Shown here: piece by piece, positions 32,176 to 41,270 of the stretch | Layout: the number at the start of each line of letters is the position of its first letter | Numbering within the stretch: the first letter of the stretch is position 1 | Notes under the pieces: model-generated | The model's input: the letters and a program-made list of their open reading frames with translations, nothing else | The model's database searches: none | What the model was told of the DNA's origin: nothing | Assembly: GCA_015056325.1 (NCBI GenBank) | Contig: SVGL01000016.1 | Span: 1 to 41,457, forward strand | Length of the DNA: 41,457 nucleotides | Direction of reading: 5' to 3' | From: Clostridiales bacterium | GTDB lineage: Bacteria; Bacillota; Clostridia; Christensenellales; Aristaeellaceae | Position numbers and translations under genes: made by a program

Positions 32176-33225
32176 CTTGTCCTGGCTCGCGTAACCGTTT
32201 TCCCAGGGCTTGAGCTCGCGCTCCTCTTCTTCATCGTCCTCGTAGTCCGCATCATCCTCCTCTGCCAGGCCGCGGTTCACCTGCGCGCCTTCGATGCGGA
32301 CGTTGATGTACTTGTCAAACTGGGCATTGGTGTAGGACGCAGTCACAAAGCGGGACAGCGCGAAACCGATCAGAATGTAGTAGCCAGCCAGCACCAGGGG
32401 CATCCAGATGCTGCCCAGCAGGAAAGTCAGCGCCAGTCCCAGGGCCACAGGCACCAGATGCAGCAGGCGGATGCCCACGCTCATGGGCAGGCGGCCAACA
32501 GCCAGCAGCAGGCTGTTCTTGATCAGCGTGAAGAAGGACATCTTGTAGGTCACCAGCATGGGGTAGGCATAAGTGATCGCCAGGAACCACATGGCGGCCA
32601 CCATCACCGTGAAGGTCTGGGGAATAACCATAATCCAGTTATCTGCCGCCAGGCTGCCATAGAACTGATAGCACACCCAGGCAAAGAAGGGCACCACAGA
32701 AGTAATGGCGCTCAGCCCCAGGGCATGCTTCCAGTTTTCCTTCATCGCATCCTTCATGTCAGACCAGATGAAGGCATGTTCGTCACGGGCCCAGTTGCGG
32801 GTCACCCAGGCTACACCGGCCGTCCAGGGGCCAGTGATAAAAATGCAGGGAATCAGCATCAGCAGGGCGGTGTTGATCATGCCGGGCAGCAGCGCGATCT
32901 GCTGATCCAGCAGAGCCATGCGCTCTTCATCGGTCATCTCCATCTCCACATACTGAGTGGTCGTGGTGCCATCCTCATTGACAAAGGTCTGCTCCTCACC
33001 GGGGGCAGCACCCATGGTCAGCGTATACATCAACACCATGCCGATCACCAGAATGGTGGGCAGCCAGGGCAGCATATAAATCAGGTTCATGCGGCACAGG
33101 CCATTGAAACGCACTCGCAGCATCTCAAAGAAAAGCTGCATGCGGGTCTTGGGCAGATCCTCGGGGGTATAGTCACCCTTTCCGGACTTGCCGTAATAGT
33201 AGTTGTTCACAAACTTACCGAACAT
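32173..33225 (-). CDS. YesL-like (DUF624) membrane protein
   Basis: A 350-residue membrane protein starting at 33225 (MFGKFVNNYYYG), behind AAAGGAGG. It has six or so hydrophobic segments (LIYMLPWLPTILVIGMVLMY, TALLMLIPCIFITGPW, then others) and the DUF624-typical TRNWARDEHAFIWSDMKDA region. A hydrophilic loop of about 45 residues follows the first helix, and the C-terminal 40 residues are very acidic (EEDDADYEDDEEEERE). YesL-type proteins often lie by carbohydrate importers; the function is unknown. It has its own promoter (33293-33320). The gene end is duplicated in a 44-bp tandem repeat. Confidence 0.85.
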   Translation of the reverse strand: MFGKFVNNYYYGKSGKGDYTPEDLPKTRMQLFFEMLRVRFNGLCRMNLIYMLPWLPTILVIGMVLMYTLTMGAAPGEEQTFVNEDGTTTTQYVEMEMTDEERMALLDQQIALLPGMINTALLMLIPCIFITGPWTAGVAWVTRNWARDEHAFIWSDMKDAMKENWKHALGLSAITSVVPFFAWVCYQFYGSLAADNWIMVIPQTFTVMVAAMWFLAITYAYPMLVTYKMSFFTLIKNSLLLAVGRLPMSVGIRLLHLVPVALGLALTFLLGSIWMPLVLAGYYILIGFALSRFVTASYTNAQFDKYINVRIEGAQVNRGLAEEDDADYEDDEEEERELKPWENGYASQDK

Positions 33226-33292
33226 CGTGGATGTCCTCCTTTGATGAATGTTTGCCACCATTCGTCCGCCCATAGGCAGACGATATCATCTT

Positions 33293-33320
33293 ATTATAGC
33301 ACATGTTGTCGGAAATGCAA
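33293..33320 (-). promoter_or_regulatory. Promoter of the YesL-like gene
   Basis: Minus-strand -35 TTGCAT (33320-33315), a 16-base spacer, and -10 TATAAT (33298-33293) preceded by TGC. The leader is about 60 bases with a palindromic GTCTGCCTATGGGCGGAC stretch. Confidence 0.65.
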
Positions 33321-33325
33321 AGAAG

Positions 33326-33363
33326 AAAAAGCCCCGAAGGACACATTTCTGCATCCTTCGGGG
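33326..33363 (-). terminator. Terminator of the phosphoglucomutase gene
   Basis: CCCCGAAGG pairs perfectly with CCTTCGGGG on the minus strand around a 14-base loop, followed by CTTTTTC. It begins 28 bases after the stop codon. Confidence 0.92.
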
Positions 33364-33390
33364 AAAAGGGACTTTATCCCATTGCCATTT

Positions 33391-35109
33391 TTACTTCAGC
33401 AGGGCCTCGGAGGCAACGCGCAGGTCCGCATTGAGCTGCTCGGCGGTAGCCTTGTCGGCGGCGTTGGTGTTGACGTACAGCTTGATCTTGGGCTCGGTGC
33501 CGGAGGGGCGCACGCAAACCCAGTTGCCCTTCTCCAGCTCGAAGTAGAGCACGTCAGAGGTGGGCAGGCCGGTGGGCTCGGCGACGCCGTTCGCGGTACG
33601 CAGACCGGTCTTGTAGTCGCGCACAGCGGTGACCTTCATGCCGCAGATCTCCGCCGGAGGATTGGTGCGCAGACCAGCCATGATTTCCTTCATGCGGCCC
33701 AGGCCCTCCTTGCCGGGCAGGGTGACGGACACAACCTTCTCCACAAAGTAGCCGTACTCGGCGAAGATGGACTGCACATAGTCGTACAGGGTGATGCCCT
33801 GAGCGGCGCAGGCGCAGGCAACCTCGGCGATCAGCATGGAGGCATTGACGCCGTCCTTGTCGCGCACGAAGGTGGAGGACAGGAAGCCGTAGCTCTCCTC
33901 GAAGCCGAAGAGGAAGGTGTGACTGCCGGTATCCTGGAACTGCTGGATCTTCTCGCCGATGAACTTGAAGCCGGTCAGGGTCTCGAACATCTCCACGCCG
34001 AAGGAGGCAGCGATCTTATTGGACAGGCTGGTGGACACGATGGACTTCACCGCCGCGCCGTTGGCAGGCAGGGTGCCCTGCTTCTTCTTGGCGGACAGGA
34101 TGTAGTGCAGCAGCACGCAGCCGATCTGGTTGCCGGTCAGCAGCTGCCAGTCGCCAGCGGAGGTCTTGACGGCCACGCCCAGGCGGTCACAGTCGGGGTC
34201 GGTGGCGAAGATAACCTTCGCGCCCTTTTCGTCCGCCAGCTTGATGGCCAGGCGGAAGGTGTCAGCCTCCTCGGGATTGGGCACCTTGACGGTGGGGAAC
34301 GCGGGATCGGGCAGCTCCTGCTCCATCACGACGGACACGTTGGAGATGCCGATCTCCTTCAGGATGCGGCGCACAGGCACATTGCCGGAGCCATGCACGG
34401 GGGTGTACACGATGGACAGCTCAGCGCCCATCTTCTCCAGCATTTCGGGCTGGACGCACAGGGTCTTGACCTCAGCGATGTAGTCATCGTCAACTTCCTT
34501 GTTGCCGATGTACTTCAGCAGGCCCTTCTCGATGGCTTCCTGCTCATCCATCAGGGTGCAGTCGGTGTAATCGGTGGCGCGGATGATCTCAGTGATGCCC
34601 TCGGCAGCCTCGGGACCGACCTGAGCGCCGTCCTCACCGTAGACCTTATAGCCATTGTACTGGGGCGGATTGTGGGACGCGGTGATCACGATGCCGGCGA
34701 TGGCATTCAGGTGACGCACGGCGTAGGACAGCACAGGCACGGGACGCAGGGCGTCGAACAGGAAGGCAGGCACGCCCTCCTGGGCCAGCACCAGCGCGGT
34801 ATCCTTGGCAAATTCAGCGGAGAAACGGCGGGAGTCATAGGCGATGACGACACCGCGGGCAGCCTGCTCAGGAGTCTTGAGCAGATACTGGGCCAGACCC
34901 TTGGTGGCACGGCGGACATTGTAGCGGTTCATGCGGTTCATGCCGGCGCCCAGCACACCGCGCATGCCGGCGGTGCCGAAAGACAGCTCGGTATAGAAGC
35001 GATCCTCGATCTCCTTGGGATCGTCAGCGATGGCCTTGAGGTCGGCCACGGTATCAGCGTCAGCAGCGAAGTCCTTGAGCCACTGCTCGTAAGCGGTCAT
35101 AACGTCCAT
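33391..35109 (-). CDS. pgcA: Phosphoglucomutase / phospho-sugar mutase
   Basis: A 572-residue alpha-D-phosphohexomutase of the PgcA type. The catalytic serine loop is ITASHNPPQYNGYK, the Mg-binding loop ATDPDCDRLG, the sugar-specificity loop GFEESYGF and the phosphate-binding loop RPSGTEPKIKLY. It converts glucose-1-phosphate to glucose-6-phosphate, linking cellobiose phosphorylase output to Pgi, and in reverse it supplies glucose-1-phosphate for cell-wall precursors. The start at 35109 follows GGGAGGAA. It is a single-gene transcript with a promoter at 35174-35202 and a terminator at 33326-33363; a GCCCC/GGGGC hairpin lies in its leader at 35139-35157. Confidence 0.95.
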   Translation of the reverse strand: MDVMTAYEQWLKDFAADADTVADLKAIADDPKEIEDRFYTELSFGTAGMRGVLGAGMNRMNRYNVRRATKGLAQYLLKTPEQAARGVVIAYDSRRFSAEFAKDTALVLAQEGVPAFLFDALRPVPVLSYAVRHLNAIAGIVITASHNPPQYNGYKVYGEDGAQVGPEAAEGITEIIRATDYTDCTLMDEQEAIEKGLLKYIGNKEVDDDYIAEVKTLCVQPEMLEKMGAELSIVYTPVHGSGNVPVRRILKEIGISNVSVVMEQELPDPAFPTVKVPNPEEADTFRLAIKLADEKGAKVIFATDPDCDRLGVAVKTSAGDWQLLTGNQIGCVLLHYILSAKKKQGTLPANGAAVKSIVSTSLSNKIAASFGVEMFETLTGFKFIGEKIQQFQDTGSHTFLFGFEESYGFLSSTFVRDKDGVNASMLIAEVACACAAQGITLYDYVQSIFAEYGYFVEKVVSVTLPGKEGLGRMKEIMAGLRTNPPAEICGMKVTAVRDYKTGLRTANGVAEPTGLPTSDVLYFELEKGNWVCVRPSGTEPKIKLYVNTNAADKATAEQLNADLRVASEALLK

Positions 35110-35173
35110 GATTCATTCCTCCCGATTTTTTCTTTGGAGGCCCCGATGAAAGGGGCGCAATCATACATTTATC

Positions 35174-35202
35174 ATTATACCGGCAACGGGAAAATTTTGC
35201 AA
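35174..35202 (-). promoter_or_regulatory. pgcA promoter
   Basis: Minus-strand -35 TTGCAA (35202-35197), a 17-base spacer, and -10 TATAAT (35179-35174). Hexamers and spacing are identical to those of pgi; the spacers differ. Confidence 0.75.
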
Positions 35203-35267
35203 GAGGAACATGCGCTTTCCGGGCGATGATTCACGGCAAAAATACATGGATTGGCGATATATGGGGA

Positions 35268-35297
35268 TTGCGCGAAGCCTCCGAAGCATGGTACAAT
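35268..35297 (+). promoter_or_regulatory. Promoter of the sirtuin gene
   Basis: -35 TTGCGC (35268-35273), an 18-base spacer, and -10 TACAAT (35292-35297), about 28 bases before the start codon. Confidence 0.5.
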
Positions 35298-35325
35298 AAA
35301 TCTACATCAACATGAGGTGAACCGC

Positions 35326-36078
35326 ATGTACCCTGAACTTCAACACATCATCTCCTCCTCCCGCCGCATCGTATTCTTCGGCGGCGCAGGGGTGAGCACC
35401 GAATCCGGCATCCCCGACTTCCGCAGCGTGGACGGATTGTACAACCAGCGCTACGCCTTCCCACCGGAAACCATCCTGAGCGCTACCTTCTTCCGCCGCT
35501 GCACGGAGGAATTCTACCGCTTTTACCGGGACAAGATGCTCCCCCTGGAAGCCCAGTCCAACGCCGCGCACCGCTTCCTCGCGGAGCTGGAGAAGACCGG
35601 CAAGCTCACCGCCGTCATCACCCAGAACATCGACGGCCTCCACCAGGCGGCCGGCAGCAAAAATGTGCTGGAGCTGCACGGCTCCATCCACCGCAACCGA
35701 TGCCTGACGTGCGCCAAGTTCTTCCCCCCGGAGTACATCCGGGACAGCAAGGGCATCCCGATCTGCGATAGAGAAGTCGATCATCAGAAAGGCACACGAA
35801 GTGTGTGCGGCGGAATCATCAAGCCCGAGGTCGTGCTCTACGAGGAGGGCCTGGATGACGCGGTGCTGTCCGCCGCCGTGCACCACATCCGCCAGGCGGA
35901 CACGATGATCATCGCCGGTACCAGCCTGACGGTATTCCCCGCGGCTGGCCTGGTACACTACTTCCGCGGGCAGAATCTGGTGCTCATCAACCGCGACGCC
36001 ACCCCCATGGACGACGAGGCTACCCTGGTCATCCACGACAGCGTGGGGAAGGTGTTCTCCCAGCTGGATTGTACCTAA
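35326..36078 (+). CDS. NAD-dependent protein deacylase (SIR2 family)
   Basis: A 250-residue sirtuin starting at 35326 (MYPELQ) with GAGGTGA upstream. The NAD site is GAGVSTESGIPDFRS (20-34) with TQNIDGLH (99-106); the catalytic base is H118 in ELHGS. Zinc ligands are C126 and C129 (CLTC) and C147 and C161. The second pair is normally CxxC, but here 13 residues separate the cysteines, so about 11 residues are inserted in the zinc ribbon. The inserted DNA contains the inverted repeat CACAC-GAA-GTGTG. The enzyme would remove acyl groups from lysines using NAD; the effect of the insertion is unknown. Confidence 0.93.
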   Translation: MYPELQHIISSSRRIVFFGGAGVSTESGIPDFRSVDGLYNQRYAFPPETILSATFFRRCTEEFYRFYRDKMLPLEAQSNAAHRFLAELEKTGKLTAVITQNIDGLHQAAGSKNVLELHGSIHRNRCLTCAKFFPPEYIRDSKGIPICDREVDHQKGTRSVCGGIIKPEVVLYEEGLDDAVLSAAVHHIRQADTMIIAGTSLTVFPAAGLVHYFRGQNLVLINRDATPMDDEATLVIHDSVGKVFSQLDCT

Positions 36079-36101
36079 TTCAATACAAAAGGCACGCCGG
36101 A

Positions 36102-36131
36102 TTGACACCCGTTCAACCTGCGTGCTATAAT
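36102..36131 (+). promoter_or_regulatory. Promoter of the metY operon
   Basis: Consensus -35 TTGACA (36102-36107), an 18-base spacer, and consensus -10 TATAAT (36126-36131) with TGC extension. The leader of about 60 bases is too short for a SAM riboswitch or T-box. Confidence 0.85.
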
Positions 36132-36196
36132 TTTTGCATTCTTCCCCTGCGTCAATAGCATTCTAACATTACATCAGCCCGAAAGGATGATTCACC

Positions 36197-37477
36197 ATGT
36201 CTTCCATTGATACCCGCTGCGTACAGGCCGGCTATACCCCCGGCAACGGCGAACCCCGGCAAATCCCGATCGTGCAGTCCACCACCTTCAAATACGCCAC
36301 CTCTGAGGACATGGGCAAGCTCTTCGACCTGGAGGCCAGCGGCTATTTCTACACCCGCCTGCAGAACCCCACCAACGATTATGTCGCTGCCAAGCTTGCC
36401 TCCCTCGAAGGCGGTACGGCAGCCATGCTGACCTCCTCCGGTCAGGCGGCCAACTTCTTCGCCATCTTCAACATCTGCAATGCCGGCGACCACATCGTGG
36501 CGTCCTCCTCGATCTACGGCGGCACGTTCAATCTCATCAGCGTGACGCTTCAGAAGATGGGCATCACCTCCACCTTCGTGTCCCCCGACGCGACGGCGGA
36601 AGAGCTGGACGCCGCCTTCCAGCCCAACACCCGCGCGCTCTTCGGCGAGACCATCGCCAACCCGGCCCTGACCGTGCTGGACATCGAGAAATTCGCCGAT
36701 GCAGCCCATCGCCACGGCGTGCCGCTGATCATCGACAACACCTTCCCTACCCCGGTCAACTGCCGTCCCATCGAGTGGGGCGCGGACATCGTGACCCACT
36801 CCACCACCAAGTACATGGACGGCCATGGCGTGGCAGTGGGCGGCGCGATCATCGACGCGGGCAGGTTCGACTGGATGGCCCACGCGGACAAGTATCCCGG
36901 TCTATGCACCCCTGACGAGAGCTACCACGGCATCACCTATGCCGAAAAGTTCGGCAAGGAGGGCGCCTTCATCACCAAGTGCACCAGCCAGCTGATGCGC
37001 GACCTGGGCTGCATCCAGAGCCCGCAGCACGCCTTCTACCTCAATCTGGGCCTGGAGAGCCTGCACGTCCGCATGCCCAAGCACTGCGAGAACGGCCTGG
37101 CCGTGGCGTCCTTCCTGAAGGAGCATCCCGCGGTCAAGGCGGTGGCCTTCCCCCATCTGGAGGGCGACAAGTATTACGACCTGGCCATGAAATACATGCC
37201 CAAGGGCGGCTGCGGCGTGGTCAGCTTCGAGCTCAAGGGCGGACGCGCGGCGGCTGAGGCCTTCATGAAGAATCTCAAGCTGGCCGCCATTGAGACCCAC
37301 GTGGCCGACGCCCGCACCTGCTGCCTGAACCCCGCCACCTCCACCCATCGCCAGATGAGCGAGGAGCAGCTGGCTGCCGCCGGCATCCCCGCGGGCCTGG
37401 TGCGCATCTCCTGCGGCCTGGAGAGCGCGGAAGACCTGATCGCCGACATCGCCCAGGCGCTGGAGGCCGTCAAGTGA
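36197..37477 (+). CDS. metY: O-acetylhomoserine sulfhydrylase (PLP enzyme)
   Basis: A 426-residue Cys/Met-metabolism PLP enzyme. The cofactor lysine is K205 in THSTTKYMDGHG, D180 in LIIDNTF binds the pyridine nitrogen, and SSGQAANFFA contacts the phosphate. The length and the early RQIPIVQSTTFKY with YFYTRLQNPTN fit the O-acetylhomoserine aminocarboxypropyltransferase branch, making homocysteine from O-acetylhomoserine and sulfide; a related gamma-lyase activity cannot be excluded. GAAAGGA lies upstream of the start. It is the first gene of an operon with the VanZ-like and Nudix genes. Confidence 0.92.
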   Translation: MSSIDTRCVQAGYTPGNGEPRQIPIVQSTTFKYATSEDMGKLFDLEASGYFYTRLQNPTNDYVAAKLASLEGGTAAMLTSSGQAANFFAIFNICNAGDHIVASSSIYGGTFNLISVTLQKMGITSTFVSPDATAEELDAAFQPNTRALFGETIANPALTVLDIEKFADAAHRHGVPLIIDNTFPTPVNCRPIEWGADIVTHSTTKYMDGHGVAVGGAIIDAGRFDWMAHADKYPGLCTPDESYHGITYAEKFGKEGAFITKCTSQLMRDLGCIQSPQHAFYLNLGLESLHVRMPKHCENGLAVASFLKEHPAVKAVAFPHLEGDKYYDLAMKYMPKGGCGVVSFELKGGRAAAEAFMKNLKLAAIETHVADARTCCLNPATSTHRQMSEEQLAAAGIPAGLVRISCGLESAEDLIADIAQALEAVK

Positions 37478-38004
37478 CCGAATATCTGACCCGTTTCGCC
37501 CTGATCTGCCTTTGCGTGCTGCCGGTGTGGGTCATCCTCCGCCGGCCATGGAAACGCCCTGCCGGACGCGAGATCGCCCTGGGCCTGTTCGTGATGTACA
37601 TCGCCGCGCTGCTGACGATGGCGCTGGAGGGTACCTGGGCCTCCCCTGCCGCAATGCTGCAAAGTGCCCGCGAACGCATCTCCGCCGGCGATGGCCTCCG
37701 CCTGACGCCTTTTGAGACCATCCGCCAGCAGCTTTCCACCCTCAACACAGACGACTCCCGCACCCAGCTGCTGGGCAACACGCTGCTCTTTCTGCCCTGG
37801 GGGTTCTTCCTGCCGCTTCTGTGGCGGAAGTTCCGCCACTTCTTCCCTGTGGCCGGGATGTGCCTGGGGCTGACCTGCTTCATCGAGGGGACGCAGCTCT
37901 TCATCTGCCGCACGGTGGACGTGGACGACCTGATCCTCAACTTCCTGGGCAGCCTGTGCGGCGCGGGTTTGTGGCGGATCGTCCGACGACTGCGAAAGGA
38001 GTAA
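37474..38004 (+). CDS. VanZ-like membrane protein
   Basis: A 176-residue protein with a GTG start overlapping the metY stop (GTGA), implying translational coupling. It has about four to five membrane helices. The VanZ-family signature region is LLGNTLLFLPWGFFLPLLW, followed by a Glu in CFIEGTQLFICRTVDVDDL and the closing NFLGSLCGAGLWRI. VanZ proteins give low teicoplanin resistance in enterococci, but most family members have unknown functions. Association with metY is not obviously functional. Confidence 0.85.
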   Translation: MTEYLTRFALICLCVLPVWVILRRPWKRPAGREIALGLFVMYIAALLTMALEGTWASPAAMLQSARERISAGDGLRLTPFETIRQQLSTLNTDDSRTQLLGNTLLFLPWGFFLPLLWRKFRHFFPVAGMCLGLTCFIEGTQLFICRTVDVDDLILNFLGSLCGAGLWRIVRRLRKE

Positions 38005-38007
38005 GCC

Positions 38008-38496
38008 ATGCGCTACACGTTCTGCCCGGACTGCGGGCAGCGCCTGACCTCCCGACCGCTTGGGGACGAGGGCCTCGTACCCTGGTGCGAAGGCTGCCAG
38101 CGTCCCTGGTTTGACAGCTTCTCCACCTGCATCATCGCAGCAGTGATGAATGCGAAGGGCGAAGTCCTGCTCCAGCGGGAAACCCGCCGTCCCGACCGCG
38201 AGGTGCTGGTAGCCGGCTACATGAAGCCCGGCGAATCCGCCGAGGACGCTGCCCGCCGCGAGATCGCCGAGGAAACCGGCCTGAGCGCCACATCGCTGCG
38301 GTACGTAGCTTCTTATCCCCATATGGACGGCAACCAGCTGATGCTGGGTTTCTGCGCCACGGCAGAAGGGAATGTACAGTCCTCCGCCAGCGAGGTGCTG
38401 TCCGCACGGTGGTGCACGCTGGATGAGGCAGTCCAGGCGCTCAGAGCCGGCAGCATCGCACAGCAGGTGGTCATGGCAATCCGCAATGATCAATAA
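38008..38496 (+). CDS. Nudix hydrolase with N-terminal zinc ribbon
   Basis: A 162-residue protein. The N-terminal zinc ribbon has C6, C9, C27 and C30. The Nudix box is complete, from GYMKPGESAEDAARR to EIAEETGL, matching GX5EX7REUXEEXGU. The zinc ribbon plus Nudix order resembles NADH pyrophosphatase NudC, but it is much shorter than NudC (about 260) and lacks its N-terminal domain. It would hydrolyse a nucleoside diphosphate derivative. AAAGGAG precedes the start, 3 bases after the VanZ-like gene. Confidence 0.9.
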   Translation: MRYTFCPDCGQRLTSRPLGDEGLVPWCEGCQRPWFDSFSTCIIAAVMNAKGEVLLQRETRRPDREVLVAGYMKPGESAEDAARREIAEETGLSATSLRYVASYPHMDGNQLMLGFCATAEGNVQSSASEVLSARWCTLDEAVQALRAGSIAQQVVMAIRNDQ

Positions 38497-38507
38497 AGCA
38501 ATATCAA

Positions 38508-38536
38508 CGGCTCTCCCGGTGGGAGAGCCGTTATTG
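38508..38536 (+). terminator. Terminator of the metY-Nudix operon
   Basis: CGGCTCTCCC pairs perfectly with GGGAGAGCCG across a GGT loop, followed by TTATTGTT. It begins 11 bases after the Nudix stop. Confidence 0.85.
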
Positions 38537-38561
38537 TTACAATTGTTACGCACCTCAGCCG

Positions 38562-38591
38562 TTGCGGCAAGCCGCGCGGGCATGGTAAAAT
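38562..38591 (+). promoter_or_regulatory. Promoter of the Sel1-repeat gene
   Basis: -35 TTGCGG (38562-38567), an 18-base spacer, and -10 TAAAAT (38586-38591). It lies just after the terminator of the previous operon. Confidence 0.5.
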
Positions 38592-38617
38592 GCTGGCAGA
38601 TCAAGGAGGTGCATGTC

Positions 38618-40081
38618 ATGAGAAAGCTGCTTATTCTGCTGTTGTTGATGATGTTCCTCGTTCCTGCCGCCCATGCAGCGGAGCCTGTTCTCCGACATCT
38701 GACGACGCCGGACGGTTTGACACTTACCTGGTATGATGGTCCCAGCAGCGCGATCAGCACGTCGGAGACCTTTCTGCACGGATGCTACATCGACGAAGAT
38801 TGGGAAGCCGGTTGCGTTCTCAACCTGCTGCTGGCTGAGGCCGGCGACACAAACGCCATGCTCCGCTTGGGTGCCCACCATCTGAGCGGCCTCGGCGTAC
38901 CGCAAAGCGGGGAAGCAGCACTGAACTGGTATCAGCGCGCCCTGGAAGCGGGCGAACAAACCGCGCACCGCAGCATTGCCCTGGTGTATCTCAACGGCTG
39001 GGATGTCGTCCCGGATGCCGCACTGGCTGCCGAACATATGACGAAACTGGCTGAGCAGACCGGGATCGGCTCATCAGAACTGGCACAGCTGTATCTGCTG
39101 GGCCATGGCAACCTCGCCCCTGACATGGACAAGGCGCTTGCCTGGTTTGACCTGAGCATGAAAGACGAGCTGTACTTCTCCCAGCATCACCACAGTGCCG
39201 ACGTCTATCAGGCCCGTTATGACCAGAAAAAGGAAGCCTTCCTCGCCATACAAACTCTGCCGGACACACTGGCAACCCGTCCCTCCCCCGTCATGTGGGC
39301 AGACGGTGTTCCCCATGCCTCCGATGCAATGGACATGGGCACCTTCTGGCGCGACGGCAGCGGCGGCATGGTGGATTACATCGAGGCCGCACGATGGTAT
39401 GAAAAGGCTATTGCGATGGACAGTCCTTCCACCTTCGTATCGGAATGGTCCCATCTTGCCTTGGGCGACCTGTACCGGGACGGCTCGCTGGGCATGGTCG
39501 ATGTCAATCAGGCAATCCGCCACTATGCATATGCCAATGATTTCGCACGGATCGGCGAAATGTTCCGTAATGGCCTGACCACCACGGATGGTTCCTTCCT
39601 GCTCATGCCGGATACAGCGCTTGCGGATGCATTTTCTTCTGTTGACATGTATCAGGATAACAACCAAACCTTCCGCATCATCGGCGATCTGTTCCGCCAT
39701 GGCCTTGACCAGTCCGGCATCACCATCATCGAAGCGGATTCCCATCTTGCGGCATCGTTCTACTTCATGGGCTGCAACGAGGATGATTGCGCCGCGCAGC
39801 TGACCGAGCTGTACAAGCAGAGGCTCGTTAAAGACGCCCTGCTGCTTTACCGGCTTGGTCACGATCTTCCCTATATGGAAGGCGATGTTGGCGAGCTGAT
39901 CCTGCTGCTGGCAGATGACCTCATCCATGGTCGCGTCACCACCTGGCTGCCTGACAACGCAGTCAGCGTCGGGTATACTTGTGTTGACCTCGGCGCTGAC
40001 CTCTTGAAGGATGCGCTGAGGCAAGACAAGCTTTCCAACCCGCAGACCGCTTACGATCTGCTGGCACTCATCGAAGAATAA
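38618..40081 (+). CDS. Secreted Sel1/TPR-like repeat protein
   Basis: A 487-residue protein starting at 38618 with AAGGAGGT at 38603-38610; the longer frame begins inside the Nudix gene and is rejected. A signal peptide (MRKLLILLLLMMFLVPAAHA) is followed by AEP. Sel1-like repeats are visible: DTNAMLRLGAHHLSGLGVPQ with ALNWYQRALEAG, then HRSIALVYLNGWDVVPDAA, then DMGTFWRDGSGGMVDYIEAA with RWYEKA, then LGDLYRDGSLGMVDVNQA. The C-terminal third has degenerate repeats. Sel1 proteins mediate protein contacts; the role is unknown. It is a single gene between its own promoter and a strong terminator. Confidence 0.88.
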   Translation: MRKLLILLLLMMFLVPAAHAAEPVLRHLTTPDGLTLTWYDGPSSAISTSETFLHGCYIDEDWEAGCVLNLLLAEAGDTNAMLRLGAHHLSGLGVPQSGEAALNWYQRALEAGEQTAHRSIALVYLNGWDVVPDAALAAEHMTKLAEQTGIGSSELAQLYLLGHGNLAPDMDKALAWFDLSMKDELYFSQHHHSADVYQARYDQKKEAFLAIQTLPDTLATRPSPVMWADGVPHASDAMDMGTFWRDGSGGMVDYIEAARWYEKAIAMDSPSTFVSEWSHLALGDLYRDGSLGMVDVNQAIRHYAYANDFARIGEMFRNGLTTTDGSFLLMPDTALADAFSSVDMYQDNNQTFRIIGDLFRHGLDQSGITIIEADSHLAASFYFMGCNEDDCAAQLTELYKQRLVKDALLLYRLGHDLPYMEGDVGELILLLADDLIHGRVTTWLPDNAVSVGYTCVDLGADLLKDALRQDKLSNPQTAYDLLALIEE

Positions 40082-40084
40082 GCA

Positions 40085-40126
40085 AATGCCCGGAGCGAAC
40101 CTGTTGCAAGGCTGCTCCGGGCATTT
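40085..40126. terminator. Bidirectional terminator between the Sel1 gene and tgt
   Basis: ATGCCCGGAGC pairs perfectly with GCTCCGGGCAT around a 17-base loop, with TTTTCAT on the right and TTGCTTATT on the left strand. It serves both convergent genes, whose stops are at 40081 and 40130. Confidence 0.88.
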
Positions 40127-40129
40127 TCA

Positions 40130-41260
<1,131 letters not shown>

Positions 41261-41270
41261 TTACCTCCAA

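Noticed and set aside
31135..35229. 1364-codon plus-strand open frame
   Set aside because: It runs across four minus-strand genes, a promoter and a terminator. The lack of stops reflects codon bias, not coding.
36132..36196. SAM riboswitch or T-box upstream of metY
   Set aside because: The leader is only about 60 bases and lacks the conserved elements of either class.
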